Shown: positions 1-11,587 of the stretch, piece after piece | Layout: each line of letters starts with the position of its first letter | Numbering within the stretch: the first letter of the stretch is position 1 | Assembly: GCA_036262075.1 (NCBI GenBank) | Contig: DATAJO010000004.1 | Span: 144,858 to 208,857 of the forward strand | DNA from: JACDBZ01 sp036262075 | GTDB taxonomy: Bacteria; Chloroflexota; Limnocylindria; QHBO01 | Direction: 5' to 3' | Length of the DNA stretch: 64,000 bases | Notes under the pieces: model-generated | Database searches by the model: none | Told to the model about the DNA's origin: nothing | The model's input: only the letters and a program-made list of their open reading frames with translations | Program-made: the position numbers and the translations under genes

Positions 1-1215
1 GTGTTCGAGGCCATCGGCGCCTATCGGGCCGGGAAGATCAGCCTCGAGGAGCTGCGCGAGATCGAGGACCTGTCGTGCCCGGGGCCGGGCGCCTGCGGCG
101 GGCAGTTCACGGCGAACACGATGAGCACCGCCTTCGAGTTCCTCGGCATCAGCCCCGGCGGCCTGAACGGCATCCCGGCCACCGATCCCGCCAAGCTCGA
201 CGCGGCGTACCGGGCCGGCGAGCTCGCCATGGAGCTCGTCAACGGCGGCGTGCGGCCCTCGCAGATCATGACCCGCGCGGCGATCGACAACGCGATCGCC
301 TCGATCGCGGCCACCGGCGGCAGCACGAACGGCGTGCTCCATTTCCTCGCCATCGCCCACGAGCTCGGCATTCCGCTCGAGCTCGAGGACTTCGACCGCA
401 TCGCGGAGCGGACGCCGATCGTCGCCTCGCTCATGCCCGGCGGCCGCTACACGGCGCTCGACATCCACGAGGCCGGCGGCGTGGGCCTCGTCGCGCGCGA
501 GCTGCTGAAGAAGGGGCTCGTGGACGGCTCGACGCGCAACGTCGACGGACGCACCCTCGCCGAGATCGCCGAGGCGGCGGTCGAGACGCCGGGCCAGGAG
601 GTCGTGGTCTCGATCGACCATCCGATCAAGCCGGTCGGCGGGCTGGCGATCCTGCGCGGGTCGCTGGCGCCTGACGGCTGTGTCATCAAGCTCGCCGGCC
701 ACGAGATGCGACGGTTCCGCGGTCCCGCCCGGGTCTTCGACTCCGAGGCCGCCTGCTACGACGCGGTGCGCGCGCAGCGCATCGGCCCCGGCGACGTGAT
801 CGTCATCCGCTATGAGGGGCCCGTGGGCGGACCGGGGATGCAGGAGATGCTGTCGGTCACCGCCGCGCTCGTCGGCGAGGGGCTCGGCGGGGACGTCGCG
901 CTCATCACCGATGGCCGGTTCAGCGGCGGCACCCACGGCCTGATGATCGGGCACGTGGCGCCGGAGGCGGCGCTCGGCGGACCGATCGCGCTCGTCGAGG
1001 AGGGCGACGAGATCGAGATCGACGTCGACGCGCGACGGCTCGACCTGCTCGTCGATCCGGCCGACCTCGAGCGTCGCTGGACGCGTTGGACGCCGCCGCA
1101 GCCGCGCTACACGAGCGGCGTGCTGGCGAAGTACGCGGCGCTCGTGTCATCGGCCTCGGAGGGAGCGGTCACGACCGGTGCGCGGATGACGGCGAACCTC
1201 CGCCAGCGGCGCTAG
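1..1215 (+). CDS. ilvD: Dihydroxy-acid dehydratase, 3' part only
   Basis: This is the last 404 or so codons of IlvD, which dehydrates dihydroxy-isovalerate and dihydroxy-methylvalerate to the 2-oxo acids of the valine and isoleucine pathways. The visible start carries the family motif PGPGACGG, whose Cys is an Fe-S ligand, followed by FTANTMS. Lower down are ATGGSTNGVLH and RFSGGTHGLMIGH. The family is about 560 residues long, so roughly 150 N-terminal residues lie outside the window. The GTG at base 1 is therefore the window edge and not a real start. It sits 5' of the ilvBNC operon on the same strand, but the ilv leader and attenuator separate the two, so it is probably a distinct transcription unit. 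Confidence 0.95.
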   Translation: MFEAIGAYRAGKISLEELREIEDLSCPGPGACGGQFTANTMSTAFEFLGISPGGLNGIPATDPAKLDAAYRAGELAMELVNGGVRPSQIMTRAAIDNAIASIAATGGSTNGVLHFLAIAHELGIPLELEDFDRIAERTPIVASLMPGGRYTALDIHEAGGVGLVARELLKKGLVDGSTRNVDGRTLAEIAEAAVETPGQEVVVSIDHPIKPVGGLAILRGSLAPDGCVIKLAGHEMRRFRGPARVFDSEAACYDAVRAQRIGPGDVIVIRYEGPVGGPGMQEMLSVTAALVGEGLGGDVALITDGRFSGGTHGLMIGHVAPEAALGGPIALVEEGDEIEIDVDARRLDLLVDPADLERRWTRWTPPQPRYTSGVLAKYAALVSSASEGAVTTGARMTANLRQRR

Positions 1216-1216
1216 T

Positions 1217-1236
1217 GGCGCGAAGTCGCCGTTTTC
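1217..1236 (+). terminator. Weak terminator candidate after ilvD
   Basis: A 4-bp stem, GGCG (1217-1220) with CGCC (1227-1230), is followed by GTTTTC. It begins one base after the ilvD stop codon. The stem is short, so intrinsic termination here is only a suggestion. Confidence 0.3.
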
Positions 1237-1277
1237 GTGCGTGCAACCCGCCGTCCGAGCGTGGTTTCGGTGAGGGG

Positions 1278-1283
1278 TTGACA
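1278..1283 (+). promoter_or_regulatory. Possible -35 element of the ilv operon
   Basis: A perfect TTGACA lies 38 bases before the preferred leader-peptide start. The obvious -10-like hexamer, TAGGGT at 1291-1296, is only 7 bases downstream, and nothing convincing lies at the normal 16-18 base spacing. A promoter somewhere in 1240-1300 is expected because the leader and attenuator follow, but the exact element is uncertain. Confidence 0.35.
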
Positions 1284-1321
1284 ATCCTGCTAGGGTTCCA
1301 GCCATGTCAGAGGACCGCGGC

Positions 1322-1441
1322 ATGAACGCCGCCCGCGAGCGCCTGCGCCCGGCCCCGTCCGGGTTGCTCGGCCTGCTCCTCGTACTCGCGATTCTTCGGC
1401 TCGTCATCCTCCTTGGATGGCGGGATGGAGGACGCGCCTAG
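1322..1441 (+). CDS. Branched-chain leader peptide of the ilv operon
   Basis: A 39-residue ORF starts at ATG 1322, with AGAGG at 1309-1313 eight bases upstream. An in-frame ATG at 1304 would make it 45 residues but has no such site. Its middle is almost entirely branched-chain residues: LLGLLLVLAILRLVILL, with 14 of 17 being Leu, Val or Ile, encoded at about 1364-1414. This is the hallmark of an attenuation leader peptide, whose translation senses charged Leu, Val and Ile tRNAs. The stop TAG (1439-1441) lies just beyond one arm of an RNA switch (1419-1426) and 37 bases before the terminator hairpin. It is too short and biased to be an enzyme. A small membrane peptide is the alternative, but its position upstream of ilvB favours a regulatory role. 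Confidence 0.85.
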   Translation: MNAARERLRPAPSGLLGLLLVLAILRLVILLGWRDGGRA

Positions 1442-1486
1442 GACCAGCCGAGAGGCCCCGGAACCACGCGAAGCCCGAATCCCGCC
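1419..1486 (+). promoter_or_regulatory. Antiterminator of the ilv attenuator
   Basis: GGCGGGAT at 1419-1426 is exactly complementary to ATCCCGCC at 1479-1486. The same ATCCCGCC is also the left arm of the terminator that pairs with 1499-1506, so the two structures exclude each other. The first arm overlaps the last leader codons, just after the Leu/Val/Ile run. A ribosome stalled in the run leaves 1419-1426 free to pair and blocks the terminator. A ribosome that reaches the stop codon covers it and lets the terminator form. Confidence 0.8.
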
Positions 1487-1516
1487 AGCCATGAGGCCGG
1501 CGGGATTGTTGTTTGT
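1478..1516 (+). terminator. Attenuator terminator before ilvB
   Basis: AATCCCGCC (1478-1486) pairs perfectly over 9 bp with GGCGGGATT (1499-1507). Inside it a short GCC/GGC stem closes an ATGA loop across one A-C mismatch. The T-rich tract GTTGTTTGT (1508-1516) follows. The hairpin ends 24 bases before the ilvB ATG, with the ribosome site between them, which is the standard place for a Rho-independent attenuator. Confidence 0.85.
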
Positions 1517-1540
1517 CCCCGCTAAGGAACGACCAGACCG

Positions 1541-3306
<1,766 letters not shown>

Positions 3307-3310
<4 letters not shown>

Positions 3311-3900
3311 CGATCGCGGCCCGTCCCCGCCCGGCGACGATCCCGCCGGGCGAGCCCGACCAGGAGCACCGCCGCCATGTCGTGTCGGCGCTCGTCGTCG
3401 ACCGTCCCGGCACGCTGAACCGGGTGAGCGGCCTGCTCCGCGCGCGGAGCTTCAACATCGAGTCGCTCACCGTCGGCACGACCCACGAGCCGGGCCGCTC
3501 GCGGATGACGATCGCCATCCGCGGCGACGACGGCCACCTGCGCCAGGTGCTCGCCCAGCTCGAGCGGGTCATCGACGTGCTCGAGGTCCGGGACCTCACG
3601 ACCGCCCCGCACGTCGAGCTCGAGCTCGCGCTCGTCGAGGTCCAGCCACCGGCCGATGCGGACGCCGAGGCCCGCCTGCGCGACGCGCTCGACGCCGCCG
3701 GCGGCGTGCGGCTCTCGACCACCGATGCCACCTGGCGCGCCAGCCTGACCGCCACGCCGGCCGAGATCGACGCCGCGCTCGAGGCGCTGCGACCGCTCGG
3801 ACTGCGTCGCCTCGTGCGGGCGGGCGCCGTGGCCATGACGACGGAACCGCCGGAGGTATCCGGCACCGACCCCAGCGAAGACGGAGAGACCCAGGAATGA
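3307..3900 (+). CDS. ilvN: Acetolactate synthase, regulatory (small) subunit
   Basis: This 197-residue partner of IlvB normally confers valine feedback inhibition and boosts activity. An N-terminal ACT domain at about residues 19-95 shows the conserved stretch around DRPGTLNRVSGLLRARSFNIESL. The C-terminal half (about 100-180) is the usual ACT-like second domain. The C-terminus is slightly longer and more acidic than in short homologues. It starts with GTG overlapping the ilvB stop by four bases, so the two subunits are probably translationally coupled and made in step. Confidence 0.95.
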
Positions 3901-4961
3901 CGAAGCTCATCTACGACGCCGATATCGACGCGTCGGCGCTCGAGGGCCAGACCGTGGCCGTCATCGGCTATGGCAGCCAGGGGGAGGCCCACGCGCGCAA
4001 CCTGTTCGAGTCGGGCGTCGACGTCGTGGTCGGGCTTCGACCCGAGTCGGCATCGGCCGAGCGCGCCCGCGAGGCGGGCCTGCGGGTCACCGACGCGGGA
4101 TCGGCGACCGCAGGGGCGAAGGTCGTCATGGTGCTCGTGCCCGACACCGCCGCGCCGGCGGTGTATCGGTCCGAGATCGAGCCGAACCTGGCGGACGGCA
4201 CGCTCCTCATGTTCGCCCACGGCTTCAATATCCATTTCGGCGAGGTCGACCCCCCGGGTGGCATCGACGTCGGGATGGTGGCGCCGAAGGGGCCCGGACA
4301 CCTCGTCCGCAGCCTGTACGAGCAGGGCGGCGGCGTCCCGGCGCTGTTCGCCGTCCACCGCGACGCCACCGGAACGGCCCGGCAGCGGACACTGGCGTAC
4401 GCGCGCGGCATCGGCGCCGGACGTGCCGGCATCCTCGAGACGACGTTCGCCGAGGAGACCGAGACCGACCTGTTCGGCGAGCAGGCCGTCCTGTGCGGCG
4501 GCACGACGGCGCTCGTGCAGGCCGGCTTCGAGACGCTGGTCGAGGCCGGGTACCAGCCCGAGCTCGCCTACTTCGAGACGATGCACGAGCTCAAGCTCAT
4601 CGTGGACCTCATGTACCGCGGCGGGCTCCAGTACATGCGCTACTCGATCAGCGACACCGCCGAGTACGGCGACTACGTCAGCGGGCCGCGGATCGTCAAC
4701 GAGCAGGTGCGCGCCGAGATGAAGCGGATCCTGGGGGAGATCCAGGACGGCTCGTTCGCGCGCCGCTGGATCGAGGAGGGCAAGCGCGGCGCGCCCGAGT
4801 TCCGGCGCCTGCGGGCCGAGAACGCCAGGGCGCCGATCGAGGAGGTCGGCGCCGAGCTCCGCTCGCACATGGCCTTCCTCGACCCGACCTCGGCGCCGGC
4901 CGGCTGGGCCGAGGGCGAGACGGCGAAGGCCGACGTACGGCCCGGCGAAGGGGTGGCGTAG
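3897..4961 (+). CDS. ilvC: Ketol-acid reductoisomerase
   Basis: This 354-residue enzyme carries out Mg- and NADPH-dependent isomerisation and reduction of acetolactate and acetohydroxybutyrate. The dinucleotide motif is GYGSQGEAHARNL near residue 24. The metal-binding Asp191 and Glu195 lie in DLFGEQAVLCGG. The knotted C-terminal domain follows, with YEQGGGVPALFA before it and LMYRGGLQYMRYSISDTAEYG within it. The length is about 15-20 residues over the usual short class I form because of a polar C-terminal tail. The start overlaps ilvN as ATGA. leuA begins on the base after its stop codon. Confidence 0.96.
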   Translation: MTKLIYDADIDASALEGQTVAVIGYGSQGEAHARNLFESGVDVVVGLRPESASAERAREAGLRVTDAGSATAGAKVVMVLVPDTAAPAVYRSEIEPNLADGTLLMFAHGFNIHFGEVDPPGGIDVGMVAPKGPGHLVRSLYEQGGGVPALFAVHRDATGTARQRTLAYARGIGAGRAGILETTFAEETETDLFGEQAVLCGGTTALVQAGFETLVEAGYQPELAYFETMHELKLIVDLMYRGGLQYMRYSISDTAEYGDYVSGPRIVNEQVRAEMKRILGEIQDGSFARRWIEEGKRGAPEFRRLRAENARAPIEEVGAELRSHMAFLDPTSAPAGWAEGETAKADVRPGEGVA

Positions 4962-6593
4962 ATGGCGCGACGCATCAGGGTCTTCGACACCACCCTGCGC
5001 GACGGAGAGCAGACGCCCGGCGCCGCGCTCACCGTCGACGAGAAGGTCACCGTCGCCAAGCAGCTCGCGCGGCTGCGGGTCGACGTCATCGAGGCCGGCT
5101 TCCCGGCCGCCTCGCCCGGCGAGGCCGAGGCGGTCCGCCGCATCGCCGAGGAGGTGGGCGGCCAGCGCGGCGCGCCGGCCATCGCCGCGCTCGCCCGCTG
5201 CGTCCCGGCCGACGTGACCGTCGCCGCGGCGGCGCTCGAGCCGGCTCGGAAGCGGCAGCTTCACGTCTTCATCGCGACCTCCGACATCCACATCACCCAC
5301 AAGCTGCGCTCGACCCGCCCCGAGGTCCTCGAGCGGATCCGGTCGTGCGTGGCCCAGGCGCGGCGCATGGTCGGCGACGGCCACGACGTCGAGTTCAGCG
5401 CCGAGGACGCGTCGCGCACCGAGCTCGCGTTCCTGCTCGAGGCCTACGCGGCCGCCATCGAGGCGGGCGCATCGGTCATCAACGTGCCGGACACCGTCGG
5501 CTACGCCGAGCCGAAGGAGTTCGCGAGCGTCATCAAGCAGGTCGTGAAGCTGTGCGGCCGGCGCGCGATCGTGTCGACCCACTGCCACAACGACCTCGGC
5601 CTGGCGACCGCGAACACGCTGGCCGGCATCCAGGCGGGGGCTCGGCAGGTCGAGGTCACCGTCAACGGCCTCGGCGAGCGGGCCGGGAACGCGTCGATCG
5701 AGGAGGTCGTCATGGCCCTCCGCACGCGCCCCACCGAGTTCAAGGGTGCGACGACGAACGTGGTGACCGACCAGCTGACGCCCACGAGCCGGCTGGTGAG
5801 CTACCTGACCGGCATCGGGGTCCAGCCGAACCGGCCGATCGTCGGCGCCAACGCGTTCGCCCACGAGTCCGGCATCCACCAGGACGGCTTTCTGAAGAAC
5901 CCGTTGACGTACGAGATCATGACCCCCGAGTCGGTCGGCCTGTCCGGCTCGACGCTGACGCTCGGCAAGCTCTCGGGCCGTGCCGGCTTCGAGGAGCGGC
6001 TCCGCCAGCTCGGGATCCACGTCGACCCCGAGGAGCTCGACCTCCTCTACGCCGAGGCGATCAACCTCGCGGACCACAAGAAGCAGGTGACCGATGCGGA
6101 CCTGCTCGCCATCGCCGAGCAGCACGCCGACCCGGTCCCGCAGCTCGTCGGGATCGAGCACTGGGCGGCCGCCTCCCGCCAGGGCGAGTCGAGCTCCGGC
6201 AACGTGTCGCTGTTCTACGAGGGCAAGACGTTCCGTGCCTTCGCCGGCGGCAACGGGCCGGTCGACGCGCTGCTGACCGCGGTCGACAACGCGCTCGAGC
6301 AGATCATCGGCGGCCGGCCCCGGCTCACCGACTACCAGCTGAAGAGCGTCGGCCAGGGCGAGGACGCCCAGGGCGAGGCGACGGTGAAGATCGCCGCTCC
6401 CACGTCGAACGGCGACGTGCCGCGCGTCTACACCGGCCATGGCCTGTCGACGAACGTCGTCGAGGCCAGCCTGCGGGCCTACCTGGCGGCGGTGAACAAG
6501 CTCATCGCCGAGCACCCGGTGGCGGCCGAGGCCGTGGCCGCGGCGCGCGAGCGCCGCGCGGCGCAGCGAGCGGCGTCGGGACGCGCCTCGTGA
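4962..6593 (+). CDS. leuA: 2-isopropylmalate synthase
   Basis: This 543-residue protein is the first committed enzyme of leucine synthesis, condensing acetyl-CoA with 2-oxoisovalerate. The HMGL-like TIM barrel opens with DTTLRDGEQTPG (residues 9-20). It carries the metal-binding STHCHNDLGLATANT and NGLGERAGN, which identify the citramalate/isopropylmalate synthase family. A full LeuA regulatory domain follows (about 385-520), with GNGPVDALLTAVDNAL and VYTGHGLSTNVVEASL. This enzyme should therefore be leucine-inhibited. leuB overlaps its stop codon. leuC and leuD are not in the window, so the isomerase step is encoded elsewhere. Confidence 0.95.
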   Translation: MARRIRVFDTTLRDGEQTPGAALTVDEKVTVAKQLARLRVDVIEAGFPAASPGEAEAVRRIAEEVGGQRGAPAIAALARCVPADVTVAAAALEPARKRQLHVFIATSDIHITHKLRSTRPEVLERIRSCVAQARRMVGDGHDVEFSAEDASRTELAFLLEAYAAAIEAGASVINVPDTVGYAEPKEFASVIKQVVKLCGRRAIVSTHCHNDLGLATANTLAGIQAGARQVEVTVNGLGERAGNASIEEVVMALRTRPTEFKGATTNVVTDQLTPTSRLVSYLTGIGVQPNRPIVGANAFAHESGIHQDGFLKNPLTYEIMTPESVGLSGSTLTLGKLSGRAGFEERLRQLGIHVDPEELDLLYAEAINLADHKKQVTDADLLAIAEQHADPVPQLVGIEHWAAASRQGESSSGNVSLFYEGKTFRAFAGGNGPVDALLTAVDNALEQIIGGRPRLTDYQLKSVGQGEDAQGEATVKIAAPTSNGDVPRVYTGHGLSTNVVEASLRAYLAAVNKLIAEHPVAAEAVAAARERRAAQRAASGRAS

Positions 6594-7689
6594 GCCGGTC
6601 GTACACCGTCGCATCGCTGCCCGGCGACGGGATCGGTCCGGAGGTCTGCGCCGTGGCACGTCGCGTCGTCGACGCCGCCGGCTCGCGCTTCGGCTTCGGC
6701 GTTGTCTGGGACGAGCAGCGGGTCGGCGGGGCCGCGATCGACGCCGACGCCACGCCGCTGCCCGACGCGACGCTCGAGGCCTGCCGCGGTGCCGATGCCG
6801 TCCTGCTCGGGGCGGTCGGCGGTCCGCGCTGGGACGACCCGTCGGCGGCGCATCGGCCTGAGGACGCGCTCCTCGGGCTGCGGTCGGCGCTCGAGCTGTT
6901 CGCCAACCTGCGCCCGGTCCGGGCGCACGCGGCGCTGGCATCGGCCTCGCCACTGCGACCCGAGGTGCGCGAGGGGGCCGACATCCTCATCCTGCGTGAG
7001 CTGACCGGCGGCCTCTACTTCGGCAGGCCGCAGGGCCGCTCGCGCGAGGGCGACACCGAGGTCGTGGTCGACACGCTGCGCTACACGCGGCCGGAGATCG
7101 AGCGCATCGTCGAGCTCGGCTTCACCTTGGCCGAGAGCCGGCGCGGGCACCTGACGAGCGTCGACAAGGCGAACGTCCTCGCCTCGAGCCGGCTGTGGCG
7201 CGAGGTCGTCGACTCGGTGGCGTTGCGCCATCCGGACGTCACCGTCGAGCACGCGCTCGTCGACTCCACCGCGTACCTCATCCTCACCGACCCGCGGCGC
7301 TACGACGTCATCGTCACCGAGAACCTGTTCGGCGACATCCTGTCGGACGAGGCGGCGGCCATCGCCGGCTCGCTCGGGCTGCTGCCCTCGGCCTCGCTCG
7401 GCACGCGCGAGACGGCCACCGGCCGCTTCGGCCTGTACGAGCCGGTCCACGGCTCGGCGCCGCAGATCGCGGGGCAGGGCGTGGCCAACCCGCTCGCCAC
7501 CGTGGCGAGCGCGGCGATGCTCCTGCGCTGGTCGCTCGGCGAGACGGCCGCGGCCGACGCCCTCGACGCCGCCGTCGACGCAGCCGTGGCCGAGGGCCCG
7601 CGCACGCCGGACCTCGGCGGCTCGGCTCGGACCGAGGAGGTCACCCGGTTCCTGCTGGAGCGCATCGGCTCCACCGCGGAGGTGGCGGC

Positions 7690-7693
<4 letters not shown>
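6590..7693 (+). CDS. leuB: 3-isopropylmalate dehydrogenase
   Basis: This 367-residue NAD-dependent oxidative decarboxylase acts in leucine synthesis. LPGDGIGPEV lies at residues 9-18. RELTGGLYFGRPQ and ENLFGDILSDEAAAIAGSLGLLPSAS are typical of LeuB, and EPVHGSAPQIAGQGVANP is the cofactor loop. The start is GTG 6590 (VSRSYTV), overlapping the leuA TGA as GTGA. The reading frame continues far upstream without a stop, but the family N-terminus and the overlap fix this start. LeuB may also oxidise erythro-methylmalate from the adjacent CimA route, as is known for LeuB elsewhere. Confidence 0.95.
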
Positions 7694-9350
<1,657 letters not shown>

Positions 9351-9354
<4 letters not shown>

Positions 9355-10325
9355 CCGCCACCCAACCGCGCGAGGCACGCCGGGCGCGCAGGACGAGCGC
9401 CGAGCGAGCGGCCGCGGCCGGCATCGGCGCCTTCGCGTATTTCGAGGGCGAGATCGTGCCGATCGAGGAGGCATCGGTCTCGATCGCCACCCATGCGCTC
9501 AACTACGGGACGAGCGTGTTCGAGGGCATCCGCGCCTACGTCCAGGAGGATGGCTCGACCGCGCTCCTGTTCGGTCGCGAGCACTACGAGCGGATGCTGC
9601 GCAACGCGCGGCTGCTGCGAGCATCGGTGCCGGAGTCGGCCGAGACGCTGATGGACATCACGCTCGAGCTGCTCCGCTGCAACGCGCACGGCTCGGACGC
9701 GTACATCCGGCCGATCATCTACAAGTCGGCGCCGAGCATCCGGCCGCGGCTCACCGGCCTCGAGGATCGGATCGCGATCTTCACGCTGCCGCTCGGCGAC
9801 TACCTGCCGACGGCCGGCATCCGGGTCACCGTCTCGGGCTGGCAGCGCGTGCCGGACAACGTCATCCCGGCCCGCGGCAAGATCGCCGGGGCGTACGTGA
9901 ACTCGGCGCTCGCCTCCGAGGACGCCCATGCGGGCGGCTACGACGACGCGATCATGCTGACCGCCGATGGCCACGTCGCCGAGGCCACCGCCGCGAACGT
10001 GTTCGTCGTCACCGGCCGCGAGGTCGCCACCCCGCCGCTCGTCGAGGACGTGCTGCCCGGCATCACCCGCGGCGCGATCATCGAGATCGCCCGCGACGCG
10101 GGCTACGACGTCGTCGAGCGGCGCATCGATCGGTCGGAGCTGTACGTCGCCGACGAGGTGTTCCTCACCGGCACCGGCGTGCAGGTGGCGCCGATCGCAT
10201 CGGTCGACGATCGGCCGGTCGGCAGCGACGGATTCCCCGTGGCGCTCGACATCCAGCGTCGCTACTTCGCCGCGGTGCGCGGGGCCGACCCGCGCTACGC
10301 GTCGTGGCTCACCCCGGTTCCCTAG
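9351..10325 (+). CDS. ilvE: Branched-chain amino acid aminotransferase
   Basis: This 324-residue fold type IV PLP enzyme transfers an amino group to the 2-oxo acids of Val, Leu and Ile, the last step of all three routes. ALNYGTSVFEGIRAY is a family hallmark. The PLP-binding lysine is Lys177 in RGKIAGAYVNS. The phosphate-binding and C-terminal part has EATAANVFVV, EDVLPGITRGAIIE and LTGTGVQVAPI. It is a little over the roughly 305 residues usual for the family because of a basic N-terminal extension of about 20 residues. ATG 9351 overlaps the cimA stop as ATGA, making it the seventh gene of the coupled operon. Confidence 0.94.
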
Positions 10326-10339
10326 AGAGGTTTCACCCG

Positions 10340-10864
10340 ATGACCCTGTCCCCCACCGATACGCGTCCCAGCACCGCGGGTGAGCTGCACCTCGAGCGCT
10401 GGGCCGCCTCCTCCGGCAGCGAGCGGGGCTCGCGCGCCAATCTCGTCCTGGCCGGCGGCGGCCACCGCTGGCGCGCGAACGCCGAGGGCAACGGCGCAAT
10501 CGACGCGCTCATGCGCGCCGTCGACAACGCGCTCGCGCCGCTCCTCGGCGAGGGGGTCGAGCTCGCCGCGTTCGAGGTCCGCGCCGCGGGCGCCGGGCAC
10601 GACGCCCAGGCCGACGTCCGCGTCGGCGTCCAGCGCCGCAACCAGCCGGGCGCGGCGACGTACACCGGCGGCGCCGTCGACGACAACGTCCTCCAGGCCA
10701 GCGTCGTGGCGTACATCGACGCGGTGAACGCGCTCCTCGCGGCCGAGGGCATCGACGTCGCCTCGTCCGTGCCGTCGCCCGGCGAGACGCCGACGCACGA
10801 CACCGATCCCGAGCACACCCGGTCCGTCTCGAAGGACCGGATCATGTCCGCCTACAACAGCTAG
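10340..10864 (+). CDS. Free-standing LeuA-type regulatory domain protein
   Basis: This 174-residue protein has only the C-terminal allosteric (LeuA dimerisation/regulatory) domain of isopropylmalate and citramalate synthases, with no catalytic barrel. GNGAIDALMRAVDNALAPLL and AATYTGGAVDDNVLQASVVA align with the same blocks in the neighbouring LeuA and CimA. The tail (about 140-174) is polar and ends in SKDRIMSAYNS. The start ATG has GAGAGG nine bases upstream, and the gap to ilvE is only 14 bases, so it belongs to the ilv operon. It could be a separate effector-binding partner for LeuA or CimA, or a remnant of a duplicated synthase. An intact reading frame and ribosome site argue for a working gene. 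The role is inferred. Confidence 0.8.
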   Translation: MTLSPTDTRPSTAGELHLERWAASSGSERGSRANLVLAGGGHRWRANAEGNGAIDALMRAVDNALAPLLGEGVELAAFEVRAAGAGHDAQADVRVGVQRRNQPGAATYTGGAVDDNVLQASVVAYIDAVNALLAAEGIDVASSVPSPGETPTHDTDPEHTRSVSKDRIMSAYNS

Positions 10865-11511
10865 GGACGGCCGGGGCCCTTCGCCAGGACGTCGGCGGCG
10901 ACCCGCAGGTCGGCGACCAGTCCGGCGTACATCGCGTCGCGCGAGTCGGGGTCGCGCAGGACGGCCGAGGGGTGGATCGTGGCCAGCACGGGCCCGAGGT
11001 CGGAGGGCAGCACCTGCCCGCGCTGGCGGGTGATGCGGAAGCCGCTGCCGAGGATCGCCTGGGCGGCGGTCGCGCCGAGCAGGACGACGAGCTCGGGCCC
11101 GACCCGCGCCACCTCGGCCTCGAGCCACGGCCGGCAGGCCTCGACCTCGCCCCGGGTGGGCCGGTCGTGGATGCGGCGCTTGCCGGTTCGCGCCCGCTTC
11201 CACTTGAAGTGCTTCACGACGTTCGTGACGTACACCGCCTCGCGGTCGATGCCGGCGTCGACCAGCGCGCGGTCGAGGAGCCGGCCCGCCGGCCCGACGA
11301 ACGGCGCGCCCTCGAGATCCTCGCTATTGCCCGGCTGCTCGCCGACGAGCATGAGCCGCGCGCCGACGCTGCCCTCCCCGAAGACGGTCTGCGTGGCCCG
11401 CGCCCACAGGTCGCAGGCGCGGCACGCGACGGCCAGGCGACGGAGCTCGTCGAGCGGTGGCTCCTGCGCGAGGACCGCGTCGCGCCGTTCGCGATCGAGC
11501 GGTTCGGTCAT
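10861..11511 (-). CDS. udgX: Uracil-DNA glycosylase, UdgX type
   Basis: This 216-residue uracil-DNA glycosylase is related to family 4. Motif 1 is GEQPGNSEDLEGAPFVGPAG (about residues 52-71), followed by RLLDRALVDAGIDREAVYVTN. It has the KRRIH loop, the signature of UdgX, whose His forms a covalent bond with the abasic sugar after uracil removal. CRAC near the N-terminus and ACRPWL supply Fe-S cysteines. A His in VVKHFKW sits where family 4 has another Cys. The C-terminal IHPSAVLR is motif 2. It converges on the ilv operon, and the two stop codons share the palindrome CTAG (10861-10864). The start ATG lies inside a short tandem repeat. Confidence 0.88.
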   Translation of the reverse strand: MTEPLDRERRDAVLAQEPPLDELRRLAVACRACDLWARATQTVFGEGSVGARLMLVGEQPGNSEDLEGAPFVGPAGRLLDRALVDAGIDREAVYVTNVVKHFKWKRARTGKRRIHDRPTRGEVEACRPWLEAEVARVGPELVVLLGATAAQAILGSGFRITRQRGQVLPSDLGPVLATIHPSAVLRDPDSRDAMYAGLVADLRVAADVLAKGPGRP

Positions 11512-11576
11512 GGGCCATATCGGTGCATGGGCCGTAGCGGTGCACGGGTGGGGCCAGATCGGCCCGCATCGTGCAT
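11512..11576. repeat. Imperfect 17-bp tandem repeat before udgX
   Basis: GGGCCATATCGGTGCAT (11512-11528) is followed directly by GGGCCGTAGCGGTGCAC (11529-11545), matching at 14 of 17 positions. A more diverged third copy reaches about 11576. The array fills the space between the udgX start and the next gene on the other strand, so it may hold binding sites for a regulator of either. Confidence 0.5.
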
Positions 11577-11587
11577 TGGATCGCGGC

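Noticed and set aside
1278..1296. TTGACA with TAGGGT as a complete sigma-70 promoter
   Set aside because: Only 7 bases separate the hexamers, too close for a standard promoter; only the -35-like part was kept, at low confidence.
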